DNA from: Neelides folsomi
Lineage: Eukaryota; Arthropoda; Collembola; Neelipleona; Neelidae
Reading direction: 5' to 3'
Assembly: GCA_034687125.1 (NCBI GenBank)
Contig: JAQGBZ010000042.1
Coordinates: 213,428-277,427, forward strand
DNA: 64,000 nucleotides
Shown: positions 1 through 9,700 of the stretch, in pieces
How positions within the stretch are numbered: position 1 is the stretch's first letter
Layout: the number at the start of each line of letters is the position of its first letter
The notes under the pieces: generated by a model
Told to the model about the DNA's origin: nothing
Databases searched by the model: none
Seen by the model: only the letters and a program-made list of their open reading frames with translations
Translations under genes and position numbers: made by a program

Positions 1-12
1 ATTTCTATTCAG

Positions 13-1788
13 CTCTTCGGTTCCTTCATAATCCTTGATGACATTGCGGACGGATGCGACCGTCGTGGAGGGTATCAAACATGGCACAAAAGGAATGGGA
101 TTGGACGGGAAGCCGTCAATGATGCGAAGCTGCTAAGACAAACGGCCCTCATCCTCCTTGACAGCTATTTTGGCAATGAGGAATTTTATCCCGAACTACT
201 CGATTTGTGCACAAACTTCAACATCATCAGCGGAATCGGACAGTGTCTCGACAGCAATGCATCAGTTGGGGGACCATTGGAAAAAGAGTAATAATTTTAA
301 TAAAAGAACTATTTTTACTTATTTTAATAATTTAATTAAATTATTTTAATAACTTATTATTGATTAATTATATTAATAACTTATTGATTATTATTTTAAT
401 ATTTAAAGTATAATAATATAAGGTTTTTTATAATTAATTAGGTATAGTTATCTTCTTTTATAATTAATAGTTTTTTCTTTTATTAAATACCATTGATTAT
501 CAATTATCATAGATAAATTGATGATACTTGATATTGAAATGTTTAAACTGTAAAACACCATTGGAACAATTTGAATTGATGTTCCACTCATTTGAAGATT
601 TTTTGTAGTAAATAACAGATTGATTAAATGCGAATGGATGTATAAATGATGTAAACCAAACGGATGCCATTCATCAATTGGGAGTAAATTAGAGTTAGAT
701 GTGTCAACTAATGATCTATTTCTCAATCAGGATTTCATGGGATCTGTATAAGACGATCGCCGATTACAAGCTAGCAAAGTATGTGACCATCGCTTCGACA
801 GCCACCTTCAGTCTCGTGAGTTGATCGCACATAATACCTATAGATTAGGCACCTAAACACTTATAAGGAGATCTTATAATGAAACTTTTAATGCAGCTTC
901 TAATGTATAATGGCTAAGTAATTGAAGTTTAAAAGGAGACTTTTCTTTGTCTGGGTGTAATCTAAATGGGATCTGTTTTTTTTATTCCGCGGTATAGTTG
1001 GGAGCCAAGGCCCGAAAAAAGTGGTTGAGCGAGGAGTATGTGGGGTTGTGCGATGAGATTTATTACCTCATCCAGGTCAAAGACGACTTCACGGAAGCTT
1101 ATGGTGGGAAAGAAGATGATGGGGACTATTTAATGGTTGGTGGTGGATCCGAGGACATCGTTTCAGGCAAGCTTACTTGGCTCTACTTAACGGCCATTCA
1201 AAAGGCGGATTCGGATCAAAAGGCGATTCTGAAGGTATAATTTCCTTCCTTTCAATTCACATCCATCCCATCCAATTTATTCGATTAATGTACCCAGGCC
1301 CAGAGATCAATTTATTCTATTGGAATTGATGCATAATATACGAATAATTTAACTTATCTCTCCCAGTTCAACATCGATTTATGCCTATTATTTTATGATG
1401 AGCTTTATCAGTTTATAGCTTGGCTTAGAGAATGTATGACTAATAGACGATCAAGTTCTTCATCTTGAAAAGTCATTTTGACAAATTGCTAGCTGAAGAT
1501 TCAGAAACGGGTGAATAATTCAGGATCACGTTTTTTTCTTTCTATTAGAGCCTGTATGGGAAGGTTGGAGCTGAGGATGACAAGTATGAGGAAGTGAAGA
1601 GGGTCTATGACGAGTTGGAGATGCCCAGACTTTACCAAGACTTTGTTCACAGGCGGATCAAAGAGATCAAGAGGGAAAGCTTCAATCTGGATAGAAAGCA
1701 AGGAATTCTCATCAGAGTACTCCTTGATTTCTTGTTTGAGAAGGAACTTGAGGAAATTGGAATTCGAGAAGAGATGCGAACTCAATGA
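13..1788 (+). CDS. Farnesyl diphosphate synthase-like protein, 3' part (four exons)
   Basis: Prenyltransferase of the FPP synthase family, which condenses IPP with DMAPP/GPP to make farnesyl diphosphate in the isoprenoid pathway (precursor of methyl farnesoate in crustaceans). I joined four exons in frame: 13-287, 731-815, 998-1234 and 1549-1788, all with AG/GT borders; upstream exons lie outside the window. Visible motifs are the first Asp-rich motif DDIAD (codons at 37-51) followed by RRGG, an IGQ...LD segment, and YKTIADYK at the start of the active-site lysine region, which matches the family's YKSIVKYKT. The second Asp-rich motif reads DDFTE instead of the usual DDYLD, and a glycine/Asp-rich loop precedes SEDIVSGKLTWL (family: GTDIQDNKCSWL). 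The C-terminus ends REEMRTQ and lacks the usual basic KRRK-type tail. The gene is therefore a diverged FPPS paralogue; catalytic competence is uncertain. Candidate poly(A) signals are ATTAAA at 1885 and AATAAA at 2164. The next gene (sds22) is convergent. Confidence 0.85.
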
Positions 1789-2546
1789 ATTTTTTAGCCT
1801 TTTTTTACTTCCAAACCCCTGTGCTTTTTTTGACTTGAGTTCGTTAACTTATTTGCACTTTAGGTATTTAGTCATCAATTTTATATTAAAAGTGGTTATT
1901 TTTGATATTTTGGTTTAATTAACTTTTGACATCTTACTATTGTATTTGGAACTTGGAACATGAAAATGTAATGAGTTGTCTAATTTTAAGATTTTTATGT
2001 AAAAGGTTGAAATATTTTGGGAACAGATAAAAAATGAAGAATTGTCAATTATTCATTTCAAATTCATTATTATCATTTTATTCAAAAGTCTTAAAATGGA
2101 AGTTGTGATGATTTAAGAAAATTGATATCATCTGTTAGTTGCAACAATGGCATTTGATTTTGTAATAAATTAGGTAGGAATAGGGAAATTATTTTACAAT
2201 TTATAAAAGTTGATAAAATTTCAATAAAAGATAAAAATGTTAAATGATAAATTCTCATTCTGAATATGAATTAAAATCTTGAATAACTTAATAAAACACA
2301 CATTTTAATAGCTTAAATATCTAAATACTTTCATTATAGCATAACAGTTAGAGAATTTTGAACATTATTTAATGAATTGATTTTAAGATAAATTTCTTTG
2401 CGCTGTTAAAGTACTGATTTGTAATTGATCACGAATAACACTAAGCAAATAACACTAAGCAAATAACACTAATATAAAACATAAACACTAATAATAATGG
2501 GATGGATAATAAGGTATTTTAGTTTACACAAGTAGTAGCTGGTGAA
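1789..2546. other. Convergent intergenic region (3' ends of FPPS-like and sds22)
   Basis: AT-rich spacer between two tail-to-tail genes. On the + strand AATAAA occurs at 2164-2169 and 2223-2228, plausible for the FPPS-like transcript. On the - strand an ATTAAA-type signal (TTTAAT on +, about 2368) could serve sds22. It also holds a short 14-bp tandem repeat. No coding exon is seen. Confidence 0.6.
2434..2472. repeat. Short tandem repeat, 14-bp unit, 2.8 copies
   Basis: The unit AATAACACTAAGCA is repeated exactly, starting at 2434, 2448 and 2462 (the third copy is cut after AATAACACTAA). It lies in the probable 3' UTR or downstream flank of sds22. No function is apparent. Confidence 0.85.
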
Positions 2547-4271
2547 TCACCGACACAGCGTGGCATCAATTTGCTCTAAAGTCGGAATGGCCAATTTGAC
2601 TTTTCTCCTATAATTCGGATCCTTTCCTCCAGCCCAAAGTGGGTTCCGTTCCAGGTAAACTGTTCGCAATTCCAACTTGCTCAATTTGTTAAGTTCATTC
2701 CAGTCTTCAAGTAAGTTGTCGTTAATCTGTAAAGAAAAAAGAGAATTCATTATGTAAAGAATTAAAATAAAATATACTTTACTGTAAAACAATTTGTTAA
2801 CTTAAGTAAAGTGAACAAAGAACACGTTAGGAATTATTACCCAAAACTCTCGAAGTAAAGTTAAGCCATCAAGATTCTCAATTTGTTTGATGCGATTCGC
2901 AGCAACATCCAAAGTTTCAAGATTCTTCAAATGATCAACACCTTCGATTTTCTCAATTCCATTGTCCGAGATGTAAAGCTGGGTCAAGTTGGAAAGCTCA
3001 TTGAGCCCTTCGATCTTCTTCAGCCGATTGCTTTGAAGACTCAACAGCTCCAAGTTTGAAAGACTCTCGAGATTCTCCAATTTCACAATTTTGTTTTTTC
3101 CAAGGTAGAGTTCGTGAAGATTCTTCAAATTGGTCAAATTCTCAATCACCTAAAATATAATAAGTAAAAATTTTGTAATCAAAATGATTCAACTAATGTA
3201 GTATTATTTGAATTTAATAATAAACTAATTAATATTTTATCCAAACGAATGATTGAATAAACTGAGATTATATTTTAAATACTTGTGCTTATACGTACTC
3301 GAATTTTATTATCACCCAGCTCCAATTGTTCGAGAGATTCAAGTGAGTCCAAATTTTCAATTTTTGTTATCTTATTAGCACACAGATAAAGCTTTTTCAG
3401 TTTCTTCAATTGTCCAATGTTTTCAATCTTTTTGATTCGATTGAACGAAACATCTAAAACTCTAAAAACGAATATTAGGAAATTAAAAAAACAAGAAAAA
3501 ATATCAGAATTATATTAAATACAAAGTATTGGTAGTTAAATATAACTTACTCGAGATTAACTAATGCCTCAAGGTTTTGAATAACTCTAATCTGGTTGTC
3601 GTAAAGTTCCAATTCACGGAGTGTGACGAGCATGTGAAGATTTTCGATCTCCTTGATTTGGTTCCAACGAAGAGAGAGAATCTCAACTTTGGTCAAGCGT
3701 TCAAGATTCTCAATTTTTCCAATCCTAGCATGATTTAAATCGATATCGACATCGTCTAGGAATTGTTCAATGTTGAGCTCTTGTGGGTCTTCCCTCTTGT
3801 CGAGCCCATTTTCATTGTCAGGATCGGAGGAAAACCCGTCGGCACCATCTTCGACTGTGTCATCCAGCGAAACTCGTGGTCCATCACCACCGCCCTTTTC
3901 ATCAGGATCATTTTCAGTTACAACGCTTTCTGCCGTAGGTGTAGGAGCAAAATGGGCACTTCGAAGATCTAATAAGTCAATGGTTAAAAAACAAAAATTA
4001 GTAATAATAAATAATACTAAAAATTTTTTTATAGATTTTGATATTCTGAAAATGAAATCTTCATTTCGTGAAATGCGACCAATGAAGATAAATTTGGGAT
4101 TAAATATTTTAAAAATATAAGTTAAAAATTATTTACAATAAGCTATAGCTTTTATGTAAATGCCTAAATGCATAATGAAATAAAATGTAAATTACTTGGA
4201 ATTGGATTTTCCTGAATCTGGGAACTCTCCCCGGATGGAGTAGCAGAATTCTGGTTATCAGACGAAGACAT
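2547..4271 (-). CDS. PPP1R7: Protein phosphatase 1 regulatory subunit 7 (sds22), complete
   Basis: Leucine-rich-repeat regulator and chaperone of the PP1 catalytic subunit, acting in nucleus and cytoplasm (mitosis, epithelial polarity). Five coding exons on the - strand join in frame: 4271-4196, 3968-3551, 3461-3299, 3149-2841 and 2726-2547, giving 381 residues (human about 360). Residues 1-98 are acidic and low-complexity. DVDIDLNHARIGKIE (about 98-112) is the family's entry to the repeats. About eleven 22-residue sds22-type repeats follow (pattern LxxLxLxxNxIxxIENL). The LRR cap is REFWINDNLLEDW, then TVYLERNPL, then YRRKVKLAIP and QIDATLCR at the stop. The cap has a few extra residues (WAGGKDP, where human has QKDP). 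Introns are 89-227 bp. The ATG at 4269-4271 begins MSSSDNQ; a possible 5' UTR intron lies just upstream. The gene is divergent from NDUFA10 and convergent with the FPPS-like gene. Confidence 0.96.
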
Positions 4272-4709
4272 CACAAGAATTTCTATTTAAAATCAAATAT
4301 TAAAAGTTATTTTCTTTTCTAAAAACAAAATTAAAATAACGCATAAATAATTAATGTGGAAAGCCCACCTTCAGTTTTAGAGGAAATGATGGATGCCGGA
4401 TGGCAAATTTGCTGACTGACCCCTCAGGAATTGAACACTAAGGATTATATTTTGCAAGTACTCTTAACACTCTTTAACCCTTATTCATTATCTTTTAAAT
4501 TGCAATTGCTTTTGGGTCCAAATAAATTAATTCAAAGATGAACTCCGGACATGGAAATGGAAAGTGTGTGAAGAATGAAGAAGAAAATTCTTTCTACTTC
4601 TACTTGAAAGTGCTACACCCAGCGATAGATTTTATACTTACCGCTTGGACTCGAATATTTATTCGGGTCCTCAATTTCTCGAAAATTGTAAATTGTAATT
4701 ATATTTAAA
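4272..4709. promoter_or_regulatory. Bidirectional promoter between sds22 and NDUFA10
   Basis: The two start codons point away from each other across 438 bp, so both promoters must lie here (inference from layout). On the - strand, GAAG|GTGGGC (donor at 4368-4367) and TTTAAATAG (acceptor at 4284-4283) could define an 86-bp intron in the sds22 5' UTR. On the + strand a TATA-like TTTTATACTT sits at about 4630, followed by the small inverted repeat CGAATA/TATTCG near 4653. NDUFA10's ATG has A at -3. Confidence 0.6.
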
Positions 4710-6274
4710 ATGTCTCTGATATCCGTTAAATCCGGATTTCTTCCTCTTTCTCACACTTGCAGGACCCTTTTGACGAAAAAGGTTCAAATACCCCAAATCG
4801 CCCAAGTGGCTTTAATCTCCAGTCGGTCAAAGTTATCTCCAGAAGAAAAAGCTGAACGAGCTCTCATCAAACCTTGGCCCTACGAAAGTAAAATTTATTT
4901 TCTAACAAAATTCATTTAATTAATAACATTATTAAATAATATTTTAGAATAAATAAATATCTTCAAGTTCATATTTACAATTTATTCAATTTTTTTCATG
5001 ATTAGAAAAAGGCTACAGATGGTATAACATCCACACGGATTTTACGACGAAACGATGGAACGACAACTCGAAAGTCATCGTTGTCGAAGGCCCAATTGCA
5101 TCAGGCAAGACCGCCTTGGCCAAACAACTCGCCGAGGAATTAGAATTCAAATACTTCCCGATGTACACAATGGAGATGGAATACACGAACGATTACGGTT
5201 ACGACAATCGCAAATTGGATCCCCTACTTACGCCAAAAATGAGGAGTATGGATGAACAAGCATACCTTAAGGATCCAAATTCGGAAAGAGGAATTTGGAT
5301 GAATTTCCTCTTCTACGCTGGTCGCTTCAATCAATACATGGAGGCTCTCGCTCATCTCTTCAATACCGGCCAAGGAGTTGTTCTCGATCGATCGATCTTC
5401 GGTCAAAGGTGTTTTGTTGAAGCGGCTTATGCATGCGGATGGATGACCCAAACTGATCGCAATGCTTACTACACTTACAAGTCCCAGACCTATGAATATG
5501 TCCTTCAACCGCACGTAGTTATTTACCTCGACGTCTCTGTTGATAATACGATTAAGAATATGGAGAAAAGGGGCAGAGGGGAGGAAAAAGTCCTCGCACC
5601 CAAATTCGCTGAGCACATGGAACTCGATTACAAGCAGAATGTTCTGAAATCAATTCAGGACCACTCTGAACTATTCATTTATGATTGGACCGATGGAGGA
5701 GACGTTGATATGGTTGTTGATGATCTGGAGAGAATCGACTTTGACTCTTTTGAGAAGGATCCACAGAATCCAAAAATGATGGATTGGAGACTCGACCAAG
5801 AAGAGGATTATTGTGTTCTTAGGCATCGGTAAAGTTTTTAATTAATTATTCAAGAAAAATCAAATTATAATAAAGGATTCAACATTTAATTGCCATTAGA
5901 ATATATTTTTATTATGTATCATGTTAATTAATTAATTTTTTTATTTATACAGATACACAATGCTCAGAACAGACATGGCAATGGAATTTAACCAACAGGT
6001 ACTTTTCGATTGCCCAGCTACCACGTTCGGAGGAGAAGATTTCAGGACATGGGACAGAGTTTATTATGAAGTATGATATTTAAATTCTAAAAACACAATA
6101 AATGCCTAATGCTAAAATTGATAATTCATTTTTTCAACTTTACTTTTCAAGGGTCCGGGAAATCAACATCCAGCAGGATGGAATCCAAAAGAAGGAGACA
6201 ACCCATGGTTGAGAATGTTCGATCCTAGATTTACAGGACTCTTTAAAAATAATAATAAGAAACAAAATGCATAA
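4710..6274 (+). CDS. NDUFA10: NADH dehydrogenase [ubiquinone] 1 alpha subcomplex subunit 10 (complex I 42 kDa), complete
   Basis: Accessory subunit of mitochondrial complex I with a deoxynucleoside-kinase fold (Drosophila ND-42). Exons 4710-4887, 5006-5828, 5953-6070 and 6152-6274 join in frame (phases 1, 2, 0), giving 413 residues, close to the insect length and longer than human (355). Residues 1 to about 40 are basic and hydroxyl-rich, like a mitochondrial targeting sequence. KLSPEEKAERALIKPWPYE leads into KGYRWYN. The P-loop GPIASGKT is at 88-95, followed by a dNK-like body containing FLFYAGRFNQY, VVLDRSIFGQRCF and VVIYLDVSV. The C-terminal part includes TTFGGEDFRTWDRVYYE, then GPGNQHPAGWNPKEGDNPWLRMFDPRF, quoted here only as family-typical segments of the last exons. 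Introns are 81-124 bp. Poly(A) signals AATAAA lie at 6482-6491. It shares its promoter region with sds22. Confidence 0.96.
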
Positions 6275-6646
6275 ATTTTGTTCTTTAACTAATTATTTGT
6301 AAAAAAATTATTAAATTTTATGTAGTTCTTATATGTCAAAACGCTAATTAGTCATTCATTATCAACATTATTTTAAATCCAATATAAGCATACTGGCATT
6401 GAGAGTATTGTGTAGATTATGTAAAAATTTGAAATGAACAATTGAATGTAAACTCGATTTCTTGTAATTTAAAAATGAGGAAATAAATAAATATAACACT
6501 GAATTTCGCATCAGGATACGAATTATTCCGCACAATTTATATCTTTACTTCATTTAAACATTTAAATAAGGTCATATTTAAGTTTTCTTTGAATGTTCTT
6601 CCCTAATGAATCTCTATGAAGGGAGTAAAAAATACAAAAAATTAAA
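6275..6646. other. NDUFA10 3' UTR and spacer to the tRNA gene
   Basis: AT-rich, with overlapping AATAAA hexamers at 6482-6487 and 6486-6491, about 208 bp after the NDUFA10 stop. They are the best poly(A) signal for that gene. A-runs at 6627-6632 and 6636-6641 are T-runs on the - strand and act as the tRNA terminator. Confidence 0.7.
6627..6641 (-). terminator. RNA polymerase III terminator of tRNA-Thr
   Basis: On the - strand two T6 runs (6641-6636 and 6632-6627) lie 5-20 nt past the tRNA 3' end, the usual pol III stop signal. Confidence 0.8.
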
Positions 6647-6718
6647 GCCCACAATGGGGATCGAACCCATGACCGCTAGTTTACAAGACTAGCGCTCTAT
6701 CCACTGAGCTATGCGGGC
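6647..6718 (-). tRNA. tRNA-Thr (anticodon TGT)
   Basis: A 72-nt cloverleaf read on the - strand. The acceptor stem GCCCGCA pairs with TGTGGGC (one G-T). The D arm is GCTC...GAGC. The anticodon arm is CTAGT-CTTGTAA-ACTAG with anticodon TGT (reads ACA, Thr). The T arm is ATGGG-TTCGATC-CCCAT. Internal A box (TAGCTCAGTGG) and B box (GGTTCGATCC) are intact. T6 runs follow the 3' end, as for RNA polymerase III genes. No intron and no encoded CCA, as in eukaryotic nuclear tRNA genes. Confidence 0.96.
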
Positions 6719-6719
6719 G

Positions 6720-9700
6720 TAGCATTAGGACCGGGCCCATATAGACTCACTTCAATATATTTAGTCAGATTGGCAGAGGATTTCATCTCTTGCTCAACCC
6801 TTCCTCACAATGGGCATTGAATCCTTGTCAATATCAATAATTCATTTGAGTACAATTAAACGTATTTGCTCTTCCCTCACTTTGATAAACTTTCATATCC
6901 CTTCCTCGTATCGAGATAAAAAGAACTGTAGTAGTAATGTGTGTTTTCTTATTTATCTCTCTAACACCGCTTTTGCCCTGTTTGCATAAATTGAGCCAAG
7001 AGCCAATTTCTCATTTAACTGCTGTTAATGCTGACTGGGCGATTCAATTAACTCTCGGCCACTCCATTTTTAATGTCCTGAAGATAGTTTTGAAAGTTTT
7101 GATTCATCCATTATAATCGTAATGATAATAGAGGTTTGAAGTTTAGAGGATGAAATATAAGAATCTTGAAGAAGATTCATTTCCTAATTTACGACGTGAT
7201 GTGGAGGGGCCTTTTAAAGGATAACGGATTAATAAAACGTCGCTGGTTAATGTAGTCGGGAAGTGGAAGAGGATTTTGATTCTTTTGGTAGAGCGAGAGG
7301 AAATACAGCGTAGGTTGATGTGATCTTCTGATCATGATCTGATGATCCCATTTCCCCTCTCTCCCTCGCCCTTGATTGAATGCGTATTCTCCCCATTTCT
7401 CGGCTCCTACTGTTCTTCCCTCTTCTCGACTCAACGGACTTTCCTGCCTCCGAAACGGTGGGGAACCAAATTTATAAATCTATCCAAAGTCAGATATCAT
7501 TCCCATTCAAACCCACTTTGAAGGTCTCTTTTATGAGGCGGCTGAGAGCCCCATCGCCCAGCCCCAATCCCTGAGCCGTATGAGATTACATTATATAATT
7601 TGTAAAAGGAAAGGAAATCTATACACATTGAATTGTAACAGATTAAATGTCAAACTAATATCTCCGATTCATAAAACCCCTTTCCGCATTCAAACTCGAT
7701 GCATGTCATCATAATAACATTTAAGCCTGCAATTAATTTAAATTATTTTACCGAATAACTTTAGACGGATTTGGATTCTCCTATACCGTTCATTCAAACA
7801 GGATTGAATTTGTTTACATTTGTTATCTAAATTGTTGATTTCAACTTGATTTAGACCTTCTTTGTTACTTTATTTATTATACCTATCAGCCTACATAACA
7901 TTAGTGCCAAATTCATATTTAGAATTCTATTATTGCTCTTTGACTCAATTCAATTATTATTTTGTAATTTTGCAATTGTGATTATCGGGAAAGATGATTA
8001 CAAATTACAAATACATTATATATCAAAAATATTGATAAAGGATCATGACTCAACTTATATTTTTATATAAAAATATTTCTTATTTGAGAATTTTAAAATT
8101 ATATGAAATGTCATAACGCTAAATATTAAAAACTCTGGAAGATTTATTGAGATTCAACATTGAAGCGAGTTAAATAAGAAGTTTCGAGTAAAGAAGGTCG
8201 ATGTGTACTCACTGGATAAAAGAATTTTATTGGATTGAAAAAGAAAAGTAAAAGAATGGGAAGTTCATTGTAGCAAGTCAAATCCTCCATCAGAAGTTCC
8301 CGTGAAGGTCCGCTAGCCACATCCTTGATAGTAAATAACAAATTGAGTTTGATAATTTGATCCGCGAGTCGGGGGAGAAGATTGTCGTTCATAAGCGTCA
8401 TATGACCAAAGCTGTCTCTCATTCAGCCCTCCTCTGTGTGTGTTCTATAGATTCGGGGCCTTTGTCCTTTTAACCATCATAGCGTGCCTACTACATATGT
8501 CCTCAAACTTCACTTTTGTGTCGACAAACAACAAAAAGAATAATGTGTGGAGGAGGGAGCCGCCGATTCACACGAAATCATTCAAGTGGGAGTCAGAGAG
8601 AGGATAAAAAGCTTTTCCTCTCTATTATACTTACAGTCTTCTCTCTCTCTCTTTGCCAGACGGGGCTCTGATCGCCTCCTCTTCGGCTCCCATTAACGAG
8701 CAAGGGAAGAAGATGCCGGGAGGAAAGGGGTCAAAGGTGGAAATAATGACGAAGGTCGTAAGATCAAAGGAAGGAGAGAACCATTCCTTATATGTGAGCC
8801 CTGCTGACTCCCTCAATGGTAGGGGAAAGAGATTCGTATGCGACCAACTCACTTTTTACCCGTGTTTGTGTGTATGCAAAGCGTAATGAAATACTCGCAC
8901 TTATTCATGAGCCATGAGGTAATAGCATTAAACCACCAGACTGGATTTTGTACGATTCTATGGAAAAGGATTCCCCCTTGCCTCTGTAGAAAAAAAGTGG
9001 AGAGCACGCCTCTTTTGACCTCCCTGAATTGAGGACACTCAGTTCGGATTTATTTTTACCTCCAAGATAAGGAAGAAAACCAGAATGTGAGCAATGCTAT
9101 ACTCCCAAAACCCGAACATTAAAGGAATTATACAAAGAATTACAAAGATCACAAAGAAATCCTCAAAGAATCCTAATCAATTCCATCCATTATTTTACTC
9201 CTTTTACAAATGAATAGAGGAGAGGGCAAGAGTGTGTGAAGTGTGAGATTAAAATGATTAAAATATGCTTATTAAAATTGGGAGATAGAGAAATTAGGGG
9301 GAAATTGATGAAAAGATATTATGAACCATGAGAGGGGAAAAGGGCAGACGTGGTGTTTAATAGGACTCATGTCTGTTTGGACTAAATGGTGAAGAGGGTC
9401 CTTTTTTGGTCGGGAAGGTGAATGAGCAAGGCGAGGATTTTCCATTTGATGCACCACCACCACAGCGGTCGTCAGTGTACAGGAGGCGAGTTTGTGGACG
9501 AGTGAGTTTGAGGAACGACGTCCCCTCCGCTGGTCCTTCTCTTAATGGAGGGCTCTCGAGGAGAACTCCAGGGATGAACCCCCAAGTCCAATACGAGAGG
9601 TTGATGGGAGGAGAACGACTCCTCTCTTCGCTGCCTTCAAAACTTCTGTTCGAGTGAGTGAGGTTTAAGGGTTTAATAAAGAACTGCTTACGGCCATGCG

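Noticed and set aside
448-726. 92-codon open frame on the - strand
   Set aside because: It sits in the first FPPS-like intron visible here, has AT-driven composition (Ile/Ser/Asn) and no recognisable family.
5224-5616. 130-codon open frame on the - strand
   Set aside because: It lies exactly opposite the NDUFA10 main exon, whose + strand product is a clear family match; it is a shadow frame.
9406-9657. 83-codon frame with Pro/Arg-rich product and a GTGAGT donor-like site
   Set aside because: No convincing acceptor, no family, and no phase match to other exons.
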